Shown piece by piece: positions 1-6,735 of a stretch of 12,588 nucleotides of DNA (positions are counted from its first letter, which is position 1; each line of letters starts with the position of its first letter). The stretch comes from Ruminococcaceae bacterium UBA5408 (GTDB lineage Bacteria > Bacillota > Clostridia > Oscillospirales > Acutalibacteraceae). The notes under the pieces were generated by a model. It worked only from the letters and a program-made list of their open reading frames with translations, was not told where the DNA came from and made no database searches. The stretch is taken from contig DHNU01000002.1 of assembly GCA_002407645.1 (NCBI GenBank), positions 1 through 12,588 on the forward strand. The letters run 5' to 3'. The position numbers and the translations under genes were made by a program.

Positions 1-531
1 GGAACAATTGAATTTCTAATGGACAAAAGCGGTCATTTTTATTTTATGGAGATGAATACACGACTTCAGGTTGAACACCCTGTTACTGAAATGGTTACGG
101 GAATAGACCTTGTAAAATGGCAGATCAGAATAGCCTCGGGAGTTCCGCTTTCGTATAACCAAGAGGACATAAAAATTGACTCATGCGCAATAGAATGCCG
201 CATTAATGCCGAAAACCCGAGAGAAAATTTCCGCCCCTGCTGTGGAAAAATTTCATTTCTACATGTGCCGGGCGGCCCATGGGTACGATTCGACACCGCT
301 CTTTACCAAGGTTATGAAGTTCCTCCGTTTTACGATTCCATGATAGGAAAACTTATTGTTTCGGCGAAAACGCGCGAGGAAGCTATACGAAAAATGCAGG
401 CAGCGCTTTGCGAGCTGGTTATCGAAGGCGTGGAACACAACGCCGAACTGCAGATGGATATTTTAAGCGATAGTGAGTTTAAAGAAGGAAAGTATTTCAC
501 CGATTTTATTGAGAAACGGGGGTACGCATAA
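1..531 (+). CDS. accC: Biotin carboxylase subunit of acetyl-CoA carboxylase, C-terminal part (gene starts before the window)
   Basis: AccC carboxylates the biotin on AccB using ATP and bicarbonate, the first half-reaction of cytosolic malonyl-CoA synthesis. The frame is open from base 1, so the first in-frame ATG (19) is internal. About 176 C-terminal residues of a roughly 450-residue protein are present. Seen: the biotin carboxylase signature FYFMEMNTRLQVEHPVTE, holding the conserved Glu, Asn, Arg, Gln and Glu of the active site; ECRINAE; PGG..VRFD with the conserved Arg that corresponds to E. coli Arg338; and YDSMIGKLI of the C-terminal biotin carboxylase domain. A small oddity is RPCCGKI where most relatives have a Pro-x-Pro-Gly type sequence. 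The TAA stop shares its last A with the accD ATG, so accC and accD are translationally coupled. Pyruvate and propionyl-CoA carboxylases share this domain, but accD and accA next to it settle the assignment. Confidence 0.97.
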   Translation, partial: GTIEFLMDKSGHFYFMEMNTRLQVEHPVTEMVTGIDLVKWQIRIASGVPLSYNQEDIKIDSCAIECRINAENPRENFRPCCGKISFLHVPGGPWVRFDTALYQGYEVPPFYDSMIGKLIVSAKTREEAIRKMQAALCELVIEGVEHNAELQMDILSDSEFKEGKYFTDFIEKRGYA

Positions 532-1400
532 TGCTTAGAAAAGACCTTTTCAGACGACCGAAAAATGAGCTTGAAGATTATTTTAAAAGCTCAAAAAAAG
601 CTTCTGCACCCGACGTTCCCGGCGAAATGTGTATTTTATGCCCAAAGTGCAAATCCACCCTTTTTACAAGCTCTCTCAACGAAAATTGCCGAGTATGCAC
701 AAAATGCGGATATCATTTCAGAATGAACGCAAGACAGAGGGTTGATTTTATCTCTGATGATGATACATTTACAGAACTTTTTTCAGATATGCGTTCAAAA
801 AACCCAATCGAATTTCCTAATTATACTGAAAAATTAAAGCATGCACGTCTTGAAAGCGCGCAAAAAGAAGCAGTTGTCTGTGGAACAGCAAAAATCGGCG
901 GCTTCGACTGTGCGCTTTTCGTTATGGAACCTAATTTTATGATGGGCAGCATGGGAACGGTTGTCGGCGATAAAATAACACTGCTTTTTGAATATGCGAC
1001 TGAACAATCCCTTCCTGTCATCGGCTTTATCGTTTCAGGCGGTGCAAGAATGCAGGAGGGTATCCTTTCACTTATGCAAATGGCCAAAACAAGCGGTGCG
1101 GTTAAACTTCACAGCGACGCGGGAAACTTATATATAGCTGTTTTAACCGACCCAACGACGGGTGGAGTTACTGCAAGTTTCGGAATGGAAGCGGATATTA
1201 CCCTTTCCGAACCGAATGCTTTAATAGGTTTTGCAGGGCCGAGAGTAATTGAACAGACAATACATCAAAAGCTGCCCTCAGGATTTCAGCGTGCTGAATT
1301 TTTGGTTGAAAAAGGGTTTGTCGACTCTGTTGTTAACCGTAAAGACGAAAAGAAACTGGTATCAAAACTTCTTTCTCTCCACAAAAAGGAGGATTTATGA
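531..1400 (+). CDS. accD: Acetyl-CoA carboxylase carboxyltransferase, beta subunit
   Basis: The beta half of the carboxyltransferase moves the carboxyl group from carboxybiotin to acetyl-CoA, giving malonyl-CoA for fatty acid synthesis; it works as an alpha2-beta2 complex with AccA. The 289-residue length is normal. An N-terminal zinc ribbon is visible as C37-x2-C40-x15-C56-x2-C59 (with extra Cys at 34 and 53). It is followed by the crotonase-like core: [17 protein letters not shown] (about 130-146), [21 protein letters not shown] (about 168-188), [13 protein letters not shown] (about 210-222) and [11 protein letters not shown] (about 233-243). The start overlaps the accC stop by one base (TAATG), and the 3' end overlaps accA by four bases (ATGA). 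All key residues are present and nothing looks damaged. Confidence 0.98.
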   Translation: MLRKDLFRRPKNELEDYFKSSKKASAPDVPGEMCILCPKCKSTLFTSSLNENCRVCTKCGYHFRMNARQRVDFISDDDTFTELFSDMRSKNPIEFPNYTEKLKHARLESAQKEAVVCGTAKIGGFDCALFVMEPNFMMGSMGTVVGDKITLLFEYATEQSLPVIGFIVSGGARMQEGILSLMQMAKTSGAVKLHSDAGNLYIAVLTDPTTGGVTASFGMEADITLSEPNALIGFAGPRVIEQTIHQKLPSGFQRAEFLVEKGFVDSVVNRKDEKKLVSKLLSLHKKEDL

Positions 1401-2185
1401 TGACTGCTTACGATAAAGTGAAAGCTGCAAGGGCTAAAGGCAGACCAACGGGTATGGATTATATTTCAAATATTTTCAGTGATTTTATAGAAATGCACGG
1501 CGACAGACGTTTCGGTGACGACAAAGCGGTGGTTGCGGGTATTGCAAGTCTAAACAATATGCCCGTAACCGTTATTGCGCTTGAAAAAGGGCATGACACA
1601 AAGGAAAAAATATATCGCAATTTCGGTTCGGCGCATCCAGAAGGTTACCGAAAGGCTTTAAGACAAATGAAGCTTGCGGAAAAATTTAAAAGACCTGTTA
1701 TCTGTTTTGTTGACACCGCGGGTGCTTTTTGCGGAATAGCCGCCGAGGAACGCGGTCAAGGTCAAGCAATAGCTGAAAATTTAATGGAAATGATGACTCT
1801 TAAAGTGCCGATTATTTCAGTATTTATCGGTGAGGGAGGAAGCGGCGGAGCCTTGGCGCTTGCCGTTGCGGACGAAGTCTGGATGCTTGAAAACTCCATT
1901 TATTCCGTAATTTCACCCGAAGGGTGTGCAAGCATTTTATGGAAAGATTCCTCTAAAGTTAAAGAAGCGTGTGAATACCTTAAACTCACTGCGGAAGATT
2001 TATATAATTTAAATGTAATCGAAAAGGTAATCCCCGAAAGCGGAAATTTTCATAAAACTTATTTTGAGTTAAAACACTTACTCTTTAATAAGATGAGTGA
2101 AAACAAAAAACTTGACCCCGAAACTTTAGTAAAACAAAGGTACAGCCGTTTCAGAAAAATAGGTTCTTATTCAAACACCATATAG
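1397..2185 (+). CDS. accA: Acetyl-CoA carboxylase carboxyltransferase, alpha subunit
   Basis: Partner of AccD in the carboxyltransferase. At 262 residues it is shorter than the roughly 319-residue E. coli protein because it lacks the N-terminal helical extension, as is usual in clostridial AccA. Seen: [11 protein letters not shown] (about 32-42), the substrate-loop region [13 protein letters not shown] (about 77-89), [18 protein letters not shown] (about 104-122) and the oxyanion-hole region [12 protein letters not shown] (about 145-156). Two consecutive ATGs (1397 and 1400) are possible starts. The strong Shine-Dalgarno AAGGAGG at 1386-1392 leaves 4 nt to the first and 7 nt to the second, so translation may well begin at 1400; the 5' end given here is the longer version. 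It is the last gene of the operon, with the terminator at 2361-2400 downstream. Confidence 0.98.
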   Translation: MMTAYDKVKAARAKGRPTGMDYISNIFSDFIEMHGDRRFGDDKAVVAGIASLNNMPVTVIALEKGHDTKEKIYRNFGSAHPEGYRKALRQMKLAEKFKRPVICFVDTAGAFCGIAAEERGQGQAIAENLMEMMTLKVPIISVFIGEGGSGGALALAVADEVWMLENSIYSVISPEGCASILWKDSSKVKEACEYLKLTAEDLYNLNVIEKVIPESGNFHKTYFELKHLLFNKMSENKKLDPETLVKQRYSRFRKIGSYSNTI

Positions 2186-2190
2186 ATATA

Positions 2191-2232
2191 GGTTCTATAT
2201 TAAATGCTTAGGTTCTCACCCCCTGCCCCCTC
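2191..2232 (+). repeat. 42-bp repeat, copy 1
   Basis: Starts GGTTCTATATTAAATG six bases after the accA stop and ends CTGCCCCCTC. It matches 2948-2989 in the same orientation at 38 of 42 positions. The first half resembles the ISL3-like end at 11691 (GGTTCTATTATAAATC), so it may be a solo insertion-sequence end or a MITE-like scrap. No target duplication is evident. The rest of the gap from 2233 to 2360 shows no gene or structure I can support. Confidence 0.7.
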
Positions 2233-2360
2233 ACTGCCAAAAGCCACTCACATTTAACGGAAACTGCCTGTTTTCACTTTTAAATAAAAATCAGATTGGT
2301 TAGGCGGTAGGTATTAAATATTAATTTACCGGAGCAATTGTTAAAGACCCTAAATATAAT

Positions 2361-2400
2361 AAAAAACATCTCTCAAATAACAGTTTGAGAGATGTTTTTT
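2361..2400. terminator. Bidirectional rho-independent terminator between accA and the cupin gene
   Basis: A perfect 17-bp stem is formed by 2361-2377 (AAAAAACATCTCTCAAA) and 2384-2400 (TTTGAGAGATGTTTTTT) around the 6-nt loop TAACAG. T runs follow the stem on both strands. It sits between the convergent ends of accA (plus) and the cupin gene (minus) and can stop transcription from either side. Confidence 0.93.
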
Positions 2401-2438
2401 GAAACTGACTTTTTTTAAGCTTAAATTTTCTTAACTAA

Positions 2439-2777
2439 TTATGATATGGGGAATACTACCGTCAAAAGCATTTTAAACGATTCTTTTGCTAAAACGGCGT
2501 GAGGCTTTTTTGCCGGCATTATCAGAGTTTCGCCCTCATTTACGGAATATTCTTTTCCATCGACGACAAATGTGCCCGTACCCTCCAAAACAGTAACCAT
2601 TGCATCGCCGTTTGAATCATGCGTTCCGATTTCTTCGCCTTTGTCGAATGCAAAAACTGTGATACTTACAAAATCATTTTGTGCAAGTGTTTTGCTTACA
2701 ACCTGTCCTTTTAGTATCTGCACCTGCTCTGAAAGTGATAAAACGGTTTCGTGCGGAATGTTTTTAATAATATCCAT
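2439..2777 (-). CDS. Small single-domain cupin protein
   Basis: A 112-residue protein made of one cupin_2-type beta-barrel, probably cytosolic as it has no signal peptide or membrane segment. Cupin motif 1 is GTHDSNGDAMVTVLEGTG (about 51-68), with His53 and Glu65 but no second His of the usual HxH pair; motif 2 is GETLIMPAKKPHAV (about 82-95) with His93. The metal site may therefore be incomplete or use Asp58. The start is supported by AGGAAGG (2788-2794 on the complement), 10 nt upstream. It is transcribed away from the Crp/Fnr-type gene at 3089. I recall similar small cupins near Crp-like genes in clostridia, but the ligand and reaction are unknown. Its 3' end shares the terminator at 2361-2400. 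Confidence 0.9.
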   Translation of the reverse strand: MDIIKNIPHETVLSLSEQVQILKGQVVSKTLAQNDFVSITVFAFDKGEEIGTHDSNGDAMVTVLEGTGTFVVDGKEYSVNEGETLIMPAKKPHAVLAKESFKMLLTVVFPIS

Positions 2778-2809
2778 TTGTTCATTACCTTCCTATTCTA
2801 AGATTTTTC

Positions 2810-2838
2810 TATATGTTGATATTGTAACCATTTGACAA
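2810..2838 (-). promoter_or_regulatory. Candidate promoter of the cupin gene
   Basis: On the complement, TTGTCA (2838-2833) is followed after exactly 17 nt by CATATA (2815-2810). The -10 match is only moderate. The position, about 35-60 bp before the start codon, is suitable. TACAAT within the spacer is an alternative -10 element. Confidence 0.35.
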
Positions 2839-2847
2839 AGAATAAAT

Positions 2848-2949
2848 TTACCCTTTTTGAAGTGCAGTCTTAACAGCTTTTTTAGTTTTGCAACTTAATG
2901 AAAGCACTGAAGCCGTTACATTTTCTTCAACGATATTTATAATTTTGGG
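2848..2949 (-). pseudogene. Possible 3' scrap of an unknown gene
   Basis: The complement has an open stretch of 33 codons ending in TAA at 2848-2850, with product-like content (NIVEENVTASVLSL..., then a Lys-rich tail ending ALQKG). It has no start or ribosome binding site of its own and runs upstream into repeat copy 2. It may be the tail of a gene cut by whatever left the repeat. It is too short to assign, and chance is a real alternative. Confidence 0.2.
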
Positions 2950-2989
2950 TTCTATATTAAATGTTGGGGTTCTCACCCTCTGCCCCCTC
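2948..2989 (+). repeat. 42-bp repeat, copy 2
   Basis: Direct repeat of 2191-2232 (38 of 42 identical; the differences are at repeat positions 17, 19, 20 and 32). The two copies lie in the same orientation 757 bp apart and bracket the terminator and the cupin gene. The sequences outside the repeats do not match each other, so the 42 bp appear to be the whole shared unit. Confidence 0.7.
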
Positions 2990-3015
2990 TTAAATCATCC
3001 GTATAAAAGTTATTC

Positions 3016-3044
3016 TTGACTTTACAACTAAATTATACTACAAT
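3016..3044 (+). promoter_or_regulatory. Sigma-70-type promoter of the Crp/Fnr-family gene
   Basis: TTGACT (3016-3021), a 17-nt spacer, then TACAAT (3039-3044). Transcription would start near 3051, giving a leader of about 38 nt that contains the palindrome at 3060-3073. The more obvious TATACT at 3034-3039 lies only 12 nt from the -35 element and is less likely to be the -10. Confidence 0.65.
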
Positions 3045-3059
3045 AACCGAAACAAATCC

Positions 3060-3073
3060 GTTGTATTTACAAC
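3060..3073. promoter_or_regulatory. Operator-like palindrome before the Crp/Fnr-family gene
   Basis: GTTGT-ATTT-ACAAC is a perfect inverted repeat of 5 bp with a 4-nt centre, in size and symmetry like Crp/Fnr-family half-sites. The half-site TTTACAAC occurs a second time at 3021-3028, inside the promoter spacer. The position just past the expected transcription start would suit autorepression. That the neighbouring regulator binds here is inference. Confidence 0.45.
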
Positions 3074-3088
3074 ACGAGTGAGGCTTTT

Positions 3089-3748
3089 ATGGTAAAATTT
3101 ATAAATATTATAAAAAATTCGCCGCTTTTCAGCGGTATATCGGAAAATGAAGTTGAAGTTATGCTTCCGTGTCTTTCAGCTGTTACAAAATCATATGAAA
3201 AAGGAGAAACCGTTTTTCATATTGGGGATACTGTATCTTCGGTAGGAATTGTTTTATGCGGCAGTGTCAATATTGAAAAGGACGATTTTTGGGGTAAGCA
3301 CAGTATTTTATCGCATACGGGTATAGGTGGAATTTTCGGCGAAACATACGCCTGCGTTAAAACTCAGCCGCTTAACGTAAATGTAATTGCGGCACAGGAT
3401 ACTGAAATACTCTTTTTGGATATTCAAAAAGTCATGACAACCTGTAATTCCGCTTGTAAATTTCACGCGCGGCTTATACAAAATATGCTTCTTGTTCTTG
3501 CTCAAAGAAACTTAACGCTGAAAGACAAACTTGAACATATGTCCCAAAGGACAACAAGAGAAAAACTCATGTCATATTTGTCCGAACAAATGCAGAAAAA
3601 CCAAAGCCCCGTTTTTGTAATACCCTTTAACAGACAGCAGCTGTCGGACTATCTCTCGGTTGACAGAAGCGCTATGTCCGCTGAACTGTGCAAGCTGCGC
3701 GACGAGGGGATTTTAAAGTTCAGTAAAAATAAGTTTGAATTATTGTAA
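3089..3748 (+). CDS. Crp/Fnr-family transcriptional regulator
   Basis: A cytosolic DNA-binding regulator of 219 residues, a normal length. Residues about 10-115 form the cyclic-nucleotide-binding-like sensor barrel (YEKGETVFHIGD, VGIVLCGSVNI, FGETYACV). Residues about 116-150 form the long dimerisation helix, and about 150-219 the winged helix-turn-helix, with TTREKLMSYL and recognition region FNRQQLSDYLSVDRSAMSAELCKLRDEG. The Arg/Ser pair that grips cAMP phosphate in E. coli Crp is not seen, so cAMP is unlikely. Cysteines at 57, 89, 119 and 123 (TTCNSACKFH) could act as redox or metal sensors, but there is no N-terminal Fnr-type Fe-S cluster motif. It is divergent from the cupin gene, which is a plausible target. 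Confidence 0.93.
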   Translation: MVKFINIIKNSPLFSGISENEVEVMLPCLSAVTKSYEKGETVFHIGDTVSSVGIVLCGSVNIEKDDFWGKHSILSHTGIGGIFGETYACVKTQPLNVNVIAAQDTEILFLDIQKVMTTCNSACKFHARLIQNMLLVLAQRNLTLKDKLEHMSQRTTREKLMSYLSEQMQKNQSPVFVIPFNRQQLSDYLSVDRSAMSAELCKLRDEGILKFSKNKFELL

Positions 3749-3754
3749 GTAATT

Positions 3755-3901
3755 TTATATATTAAAATCCCATTTTTCGTAAAATACCATTCCGCTGAAA
3801 GAAAATATAATCATCAGCACAAAATATACCGCCATACTTCCGATAAGCGGCACACCTGATTTTGCTGTTATTTCGGCTAACAAAAACGATATTGAAATAT
3901 A
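3755..3901 (-). pseudogene. 3' remnant of a membrane-protein gene
   Basis: On the complement one frame stays open up to a TAA at 3755-3757 and encodes a membrane-like tail: SISFLLAEITAKSG, then GSMAVYFVLMIIFSFSGMVF, then YEKWDFNI. The stretch has one or two hydrophobic segments and an ordinary charged C-terminus, as real proteins do. No start codon with a ribosome binding site exists. Upstream the frame runs into the hairpin at 3904 and then a stop, so the gene was cut at about that point. The family is not recognised. It converges on the Crp-like gene, whose stop is only 7 bp away. Confidence 0.4.
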
Positions 3902-3903
3902 GA

Positions 3904-3935
3904 AAAAGGACAAGGCAATTTTGCCTTGTCCTTTT
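3904..3935. terminator. Hairpin terminator behind the metallophosphoesterase gene (repeated at 12016)
   Basis: A perfect 15-bp stem pairs AAAAGGACAAGGCAA (3904-3918) with TTGCCTTGTCCTTTT (3921-3935). Read on the minus strand it lies about 30 bp behind the phosphoesterase stop and is followed by a T-rich tract, so it should terminate that operon. It may also stop transcription from the Crp-like gene on the plus strand. Nearly identical arms recur at 12016-12047, so it may be a mobile or repetitive hairpin as well. Confidence 0.8.
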
Positions 3936-3966
3936 GGTTAACCCGAAGGAACCCGATACTGAGACT

Positions 3967-5070
3967 TTATTTTGAATTTTCAACTTGGAAAGGAATACTC
4001 CACTGCCCGTTTGCAGGCCATTCCTTCTTAGCAAAATCCCTGCCTTTAATAAGTACCTTGTCAGAATAGATGTCAAGGCACAGCCCCTGGCTTCCGTTAT
4101 CCGGGCCGATGCCGTTAGATGGCAATGTAGAGTAAGTAGTTGCTGTATTTACACACCAGAAACCGGAGGCGAAAATTGTTGATTTCGGATGATCCAGTAC
4201 AGCGTGCGTATGTCCTGTAAGGAATATAACTTGCGGATATTTTGCCAACAGGCTTCTTAGTTGGGAATCCTGCACCACTCCATCGGGATATCCCGAAAAC
4301 CCATATCCATCGCTCGGGTAGGAACCAACTGAGGTGTTAGCCAGCGATTGATGCAGAAATACGAAAATCGGCTTGTTTGGCTCCGCGCCTTCCGCCAATT
4401 TTGCGCTTAGCCAATTTAATTGGTCGTCTGAAATATTCGCCTGATCTTTCAAATCCTTGTCTGTTGACAAAAAGATAAAATGATAACCCTTAATTATCTC
4501 GTCATAATGCCCCGATGGCATTTTGGTTTTTGTAAGAAACCGCGGATAAGTCTCTTCGTATCCGCCGTCATGCCAACGGATATCATGATTTCCGATTACA
4601 AAATAGGCTTTAGGATGCTCGACTGAGGCAAGTATTTTCATAAATTCGTCATACTCATCGTCATTGCCATGGTCGGTCATATCTCCAACTACACATAAAG
4701 CTTCCGCTTTCGGATTAATTTCCTTCAAATCAAGTAACGCGTTTTTGAATCTTTTACCGTTTCCGGAAGAAGTACCTGTATCCACATGCGTATCTGAAAT
4801 AACGGAAATGCTTAGTAAGGGGCCGGAGCCTTCTGTAACCGTAATACTTGCCTTAGGCATAATCGCAGTCCCGTTTATCACACCGATTACAGAAAAACTT
4901 TCCGCTTTAGAATAATCCGATGGATGAATCATATCCCAAATTACAGAAACCGGTTTAACCGTCCCATTACTAAATTCCGCAGTTACCGTTTCCGGCAGTT
5001 CCGGCGCAGTTCCGACGGCAGTATAAACAATAGTCTGACGAACAGATTTTATTCCTTCACAATCCAGCAT
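3967..5070 (-). CDS. Calcineurin-like metallophosphoesterase with N-terminal bacterial Ig-like domain
   Basis: A predicted two-metal phosphoesterase of 367 residues; the substrate is unknown. Residues about 8-80 look like a bacterial Ig-like (Big_4-type) domain: TAVGTAPELPETVTAEFSNG, then VIWD, then a GVINGT-type strand. The catalytic domain follows with all core motifs: D93-x-H95 (SDTHVD), GDMTDHG (129-135), GNHD (160-163), H240 (FLHQS) and GHTH (286-289). Unusually for an Ig-bearing phosphoesterase it has no signal peptide. The start is well supported by GGAGGA a few bases upstream, so export is doubtful unless the N-terminus was lost. It lies 162 bp behind the response regulator gene on the same strand and may be co-transcribed with it or use the weak promoter at 5131-5159. 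The terminator at 3904 follows. Confidence 0.92.
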   Translation of the reverse strand: MLDCEGIKSVRQTIVYTAVGTAPELPETVTAEFSNGTVKPVSVIWDMIHPSDYSKAESFSVIGVINGTAIMPKASITVTEGSGPLLSISVISDTHVDTGTSSGNGKRFKNALLDLKEINPKAEALCVVGDMTDHGNDDEYDEFMKILASVEHPKAYFVIGNHDIRWHDGGYEETYPRFLTKTKMPSGHYDEIIKGYHFIFLSTDKDLKDQANISDDQLNWLSAKLAEGAEPNKPIFVFLHQSLANTSVGSYPSDGYGFSGYPDGVVQDSQLRSLLAKYPQVIFLTGHTHAVLDHPKSTIFASGFWCVNTATTYSTLPSNGIGPDNGSQGLCLDIYSDKVLIKGRDFAKKEWPANGQWSIPFQVENSK

Positions 5071-5130
5071 TTTTTATTCCTCCAAGTATTTAAATTAATT
5101 GCGGCCAGCGCAAACATAAACTTTATTTTT

Positions 5131-5159
5131 ATCATACACCCTGCGTATTTGGATGAAAA
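5131..5159 (-). promoter_or_regulatory. Weak candidate promoter for the metallophosphoesterase gene
   Basis: On the complement, TTTTCA (5159-5154), a 17-nt spacer, then TATGAT (5136-5131), about 60 bp before the start codon. The -10 element is good and the -35 element poor. The gap between the regulator and the phosphoesterase otherwise shows only AT-rich sequence with a short TTTATG tandem (about 5187-5203) and no clear terminator. Confidence 0.3.
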
Positions 5160-5232
5160 TATCAAAAATTACGAATGATTGTCCCTTTTTATGTTTATGT
5201 TTATTATACCTGAAATGTTTATGGCAACGTGA

Positions 5233-6735
5233 CTACAATTTACGGTATTGGCTCGGAGATACGCGGAACTGCTTTTTAAAAGCGCGCGAAAAGTTAAACG
5301 GGTTGTCATATCCTGTTTCTATTGAAATTTCCTTTATGGAAAGCTTCGGGTCTTTTAAAAGCTGTACCGCCAAACGCATTCTTAATGATGTTACATATTC
5401 GACAAACGACATTCCAAGATGCTCGTGAAGCAGTTTGCTCAGATACGTATAGCTGATTGAAAATTTCTCGGATATGTCAGAAAGGGTAATTCCTTTATCA
5501 TAGTTTTCATCAATATATTTCTGAACCAGCTGGGCAATGGTTTTCGCATTCTCTCTGTCTTTGGTCAATAATTCGATTACAGACCGCACTTTACTGAAAA
5601 TCATTTCTTCGAATTCGGCAAAGTTGTGAAAAGAACTGAACGGAGGAAAAACAATACTGTTTTGCTGTCGGGTTTTTCTTTCTGCAAGAATCTTTCCCGC
5701 GTAATTTGCCGTATAGTTATAGAAACTTTCCATTTCACCGGAGGACATTTTGGGAAACCAATAGCGCATATTTGTTTCCAAACAGCTTATACTGCGCATA
5801 TCGAGTGTTTCAAATAAAATGGTTACCTGCTCTATTAATTTCGATGATAACGAGGTTTTTTTCGATGGCAAATTTGTAAAGATATGCCCATAGCCTTCTA
5901 AAATTCTGCGCGCAAGCAAGCTGTCGGCTTGATAAAACAGGGAAACAATCTCATTTGCCTTCCCGATTGCATTAACTGCCGTCACAGTGGAATCTGTTAT
6001 GAGCCGATTAAGTAAATCTTTGATTGCACTGTATAATGAACCAAATGAATTGTATTTATCGAAATTTAACAAAATAAATATTTTATCATACGGGATAGAG
6101 GAACATAAAACATTAAAATCCCGCTGTGCTTCAAAATAGTCATAAATGTTATTGATGAATGAATTGATAACCGCTTCCTCCTGCGGATGATCGAAAGCCA
6201 GTATGATAACCGAAAAAAGGCCGTGATTCATATACTCCAATAAATTTTCAATCAGACGGTCTGATTTCGACGGGGGCAGATGCGGCTGCAAAAGTTCCGG
6301 AAGTGTATGGGACAATTCAAATTTTCCCGTGCGGGTATTAACCTCATAGTTATGATTTTCGTCTAAGCTTTTGCAAGCTTGAAGCACCACTTTCTTGAGC
6401 TGCTCCGAAAGCAAAGGCTTTAAAAGATAATCGTAAGCGCCCTCCCTAAAGGCGTTATGCACAAAATCAAAATCGTCATATCCGCTCAGAATAAGAAAGC
6501 GGACGGGGAACAAAATATGATTAAGCCGGTTAATCAGTTCAATTCCGCTGATTCCACCCATTTTAATATCGGTAATAACGATTTGTGGTTTATAGGTACG
6601 GCAGATTTCAAACGCTTCTTCTCCGCTGTAGCATGTCCTGATTTCACCTATTGATTGTAAATTAAGCCGTTTAAGCTTCGATGCCACACCGTCACAAATA
6701 TAATATTCATCATCCACAATAAGCACCGAATACAT
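5233..6735 (-). CDS. YesN-type response regulator with AraC-family DNA-binding domain
   Basis: A cytosolic transcription factor of 500 residues, a typical length for this family. Receiver domain at about 1-125: acidic pair D8-D9, phosphoacceptor D56 (TDIKM), S84 in LSGYDDF and K106 in LLKP are all present. A middle region (about 140-390) has no motif I recognise, as is usual. The C-terminal AraC domain at about 400-500 has two helix-turn-helices (LSDISEKFSISYTYLSKLLHEHLG and IKEISIETGYDNPFNFSRAFKKQFRVSPSQYR). The ATG overlaps the kinase stop by one base (TGATG), with AAAGGAGG 7 nt upstream, so it is translated coupled to the kinase. Relatives activate neighbouring carbohydrate transport genes; here the permease and binding protein on the other side of the kinase are the natural candidates (inference). 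Confidence 0.95.
   Translation of the reverse strand: MYSVLIVDDEYYICDGVASKLKRLNLQSIGEIRTCYSGEEAFEICRTYKPQIVITDIKMGGISGIELINRLNHILFPVRFLILSGYDDFDFVHNAFREGAYDYLLKPLLSEQLKKVVLQACKSLDENHNYEVNTRTGKFELSHTLPELLQPHLPPSKSDRLIENLLEYMNHGLFSVIILAFDHPQEEAVINSFINNIYDYFEAQRDFNVLCSSIPYDKIFILLNFDKYNSFGSLYSAIKDLLNRLITDSTVTAVNAIGKANEIVSLFYQADSLLARRILEGYGHIFTNLPSKKTSLSSKLIEQVTILFETLDMRSISCLETNMRYWFPKMSSGEMESFYNYTANYAGKILAERKTRQQNSIVFPPFSSFHNFAEFEEMIFSKVRSVIELLTKDRENAKTIAQLVQKYIDENYDKGITLSDISEKFSISYTYLSKLLHEHLGMSFVEYVTSLRMRLAVQLLKDPKLSIKEISIETGYDNPFNFSRAFKKQFRVSPSQYRKL

Noticed and set aside
66..296. Minus-strand open frame inside accC
   Set aside because: Antisense shadow of a well-conserved coding region, with no ribosome binding site or protein-like features.
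821..1087. Minus-strand open frame inside accD
   Set aside because: Antisense of the conserved carboxyltransferase core; composition typical of a shadow frame.
2572..2835. Plus-strand open frame opposite the cupin gene
   Set aside because: The cupin frame has clear family motifs and a ribosome binding site; this one has neither.
2191..2989. A CRISPR-like array
   Set aside because: There are only two repeat copies, 757 bp apart, with a gene between them and no regular spacers or cas genes.
3016..3039. TTGACT with TATACT as a promoter for the Crp-like gene
   Set aside because: The spacer is only 12 nt; TACAAT at 3039-3044 gives the proper 17 nt.
3762..4076. 104-residue minus-strand frame overlapping the phosphoesterase 3' end
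   Set aside because: It crosses the terminator hairpin and overlaps the real gene in another frame; the neighbouring frame (3755-3901) is the protein-like one.
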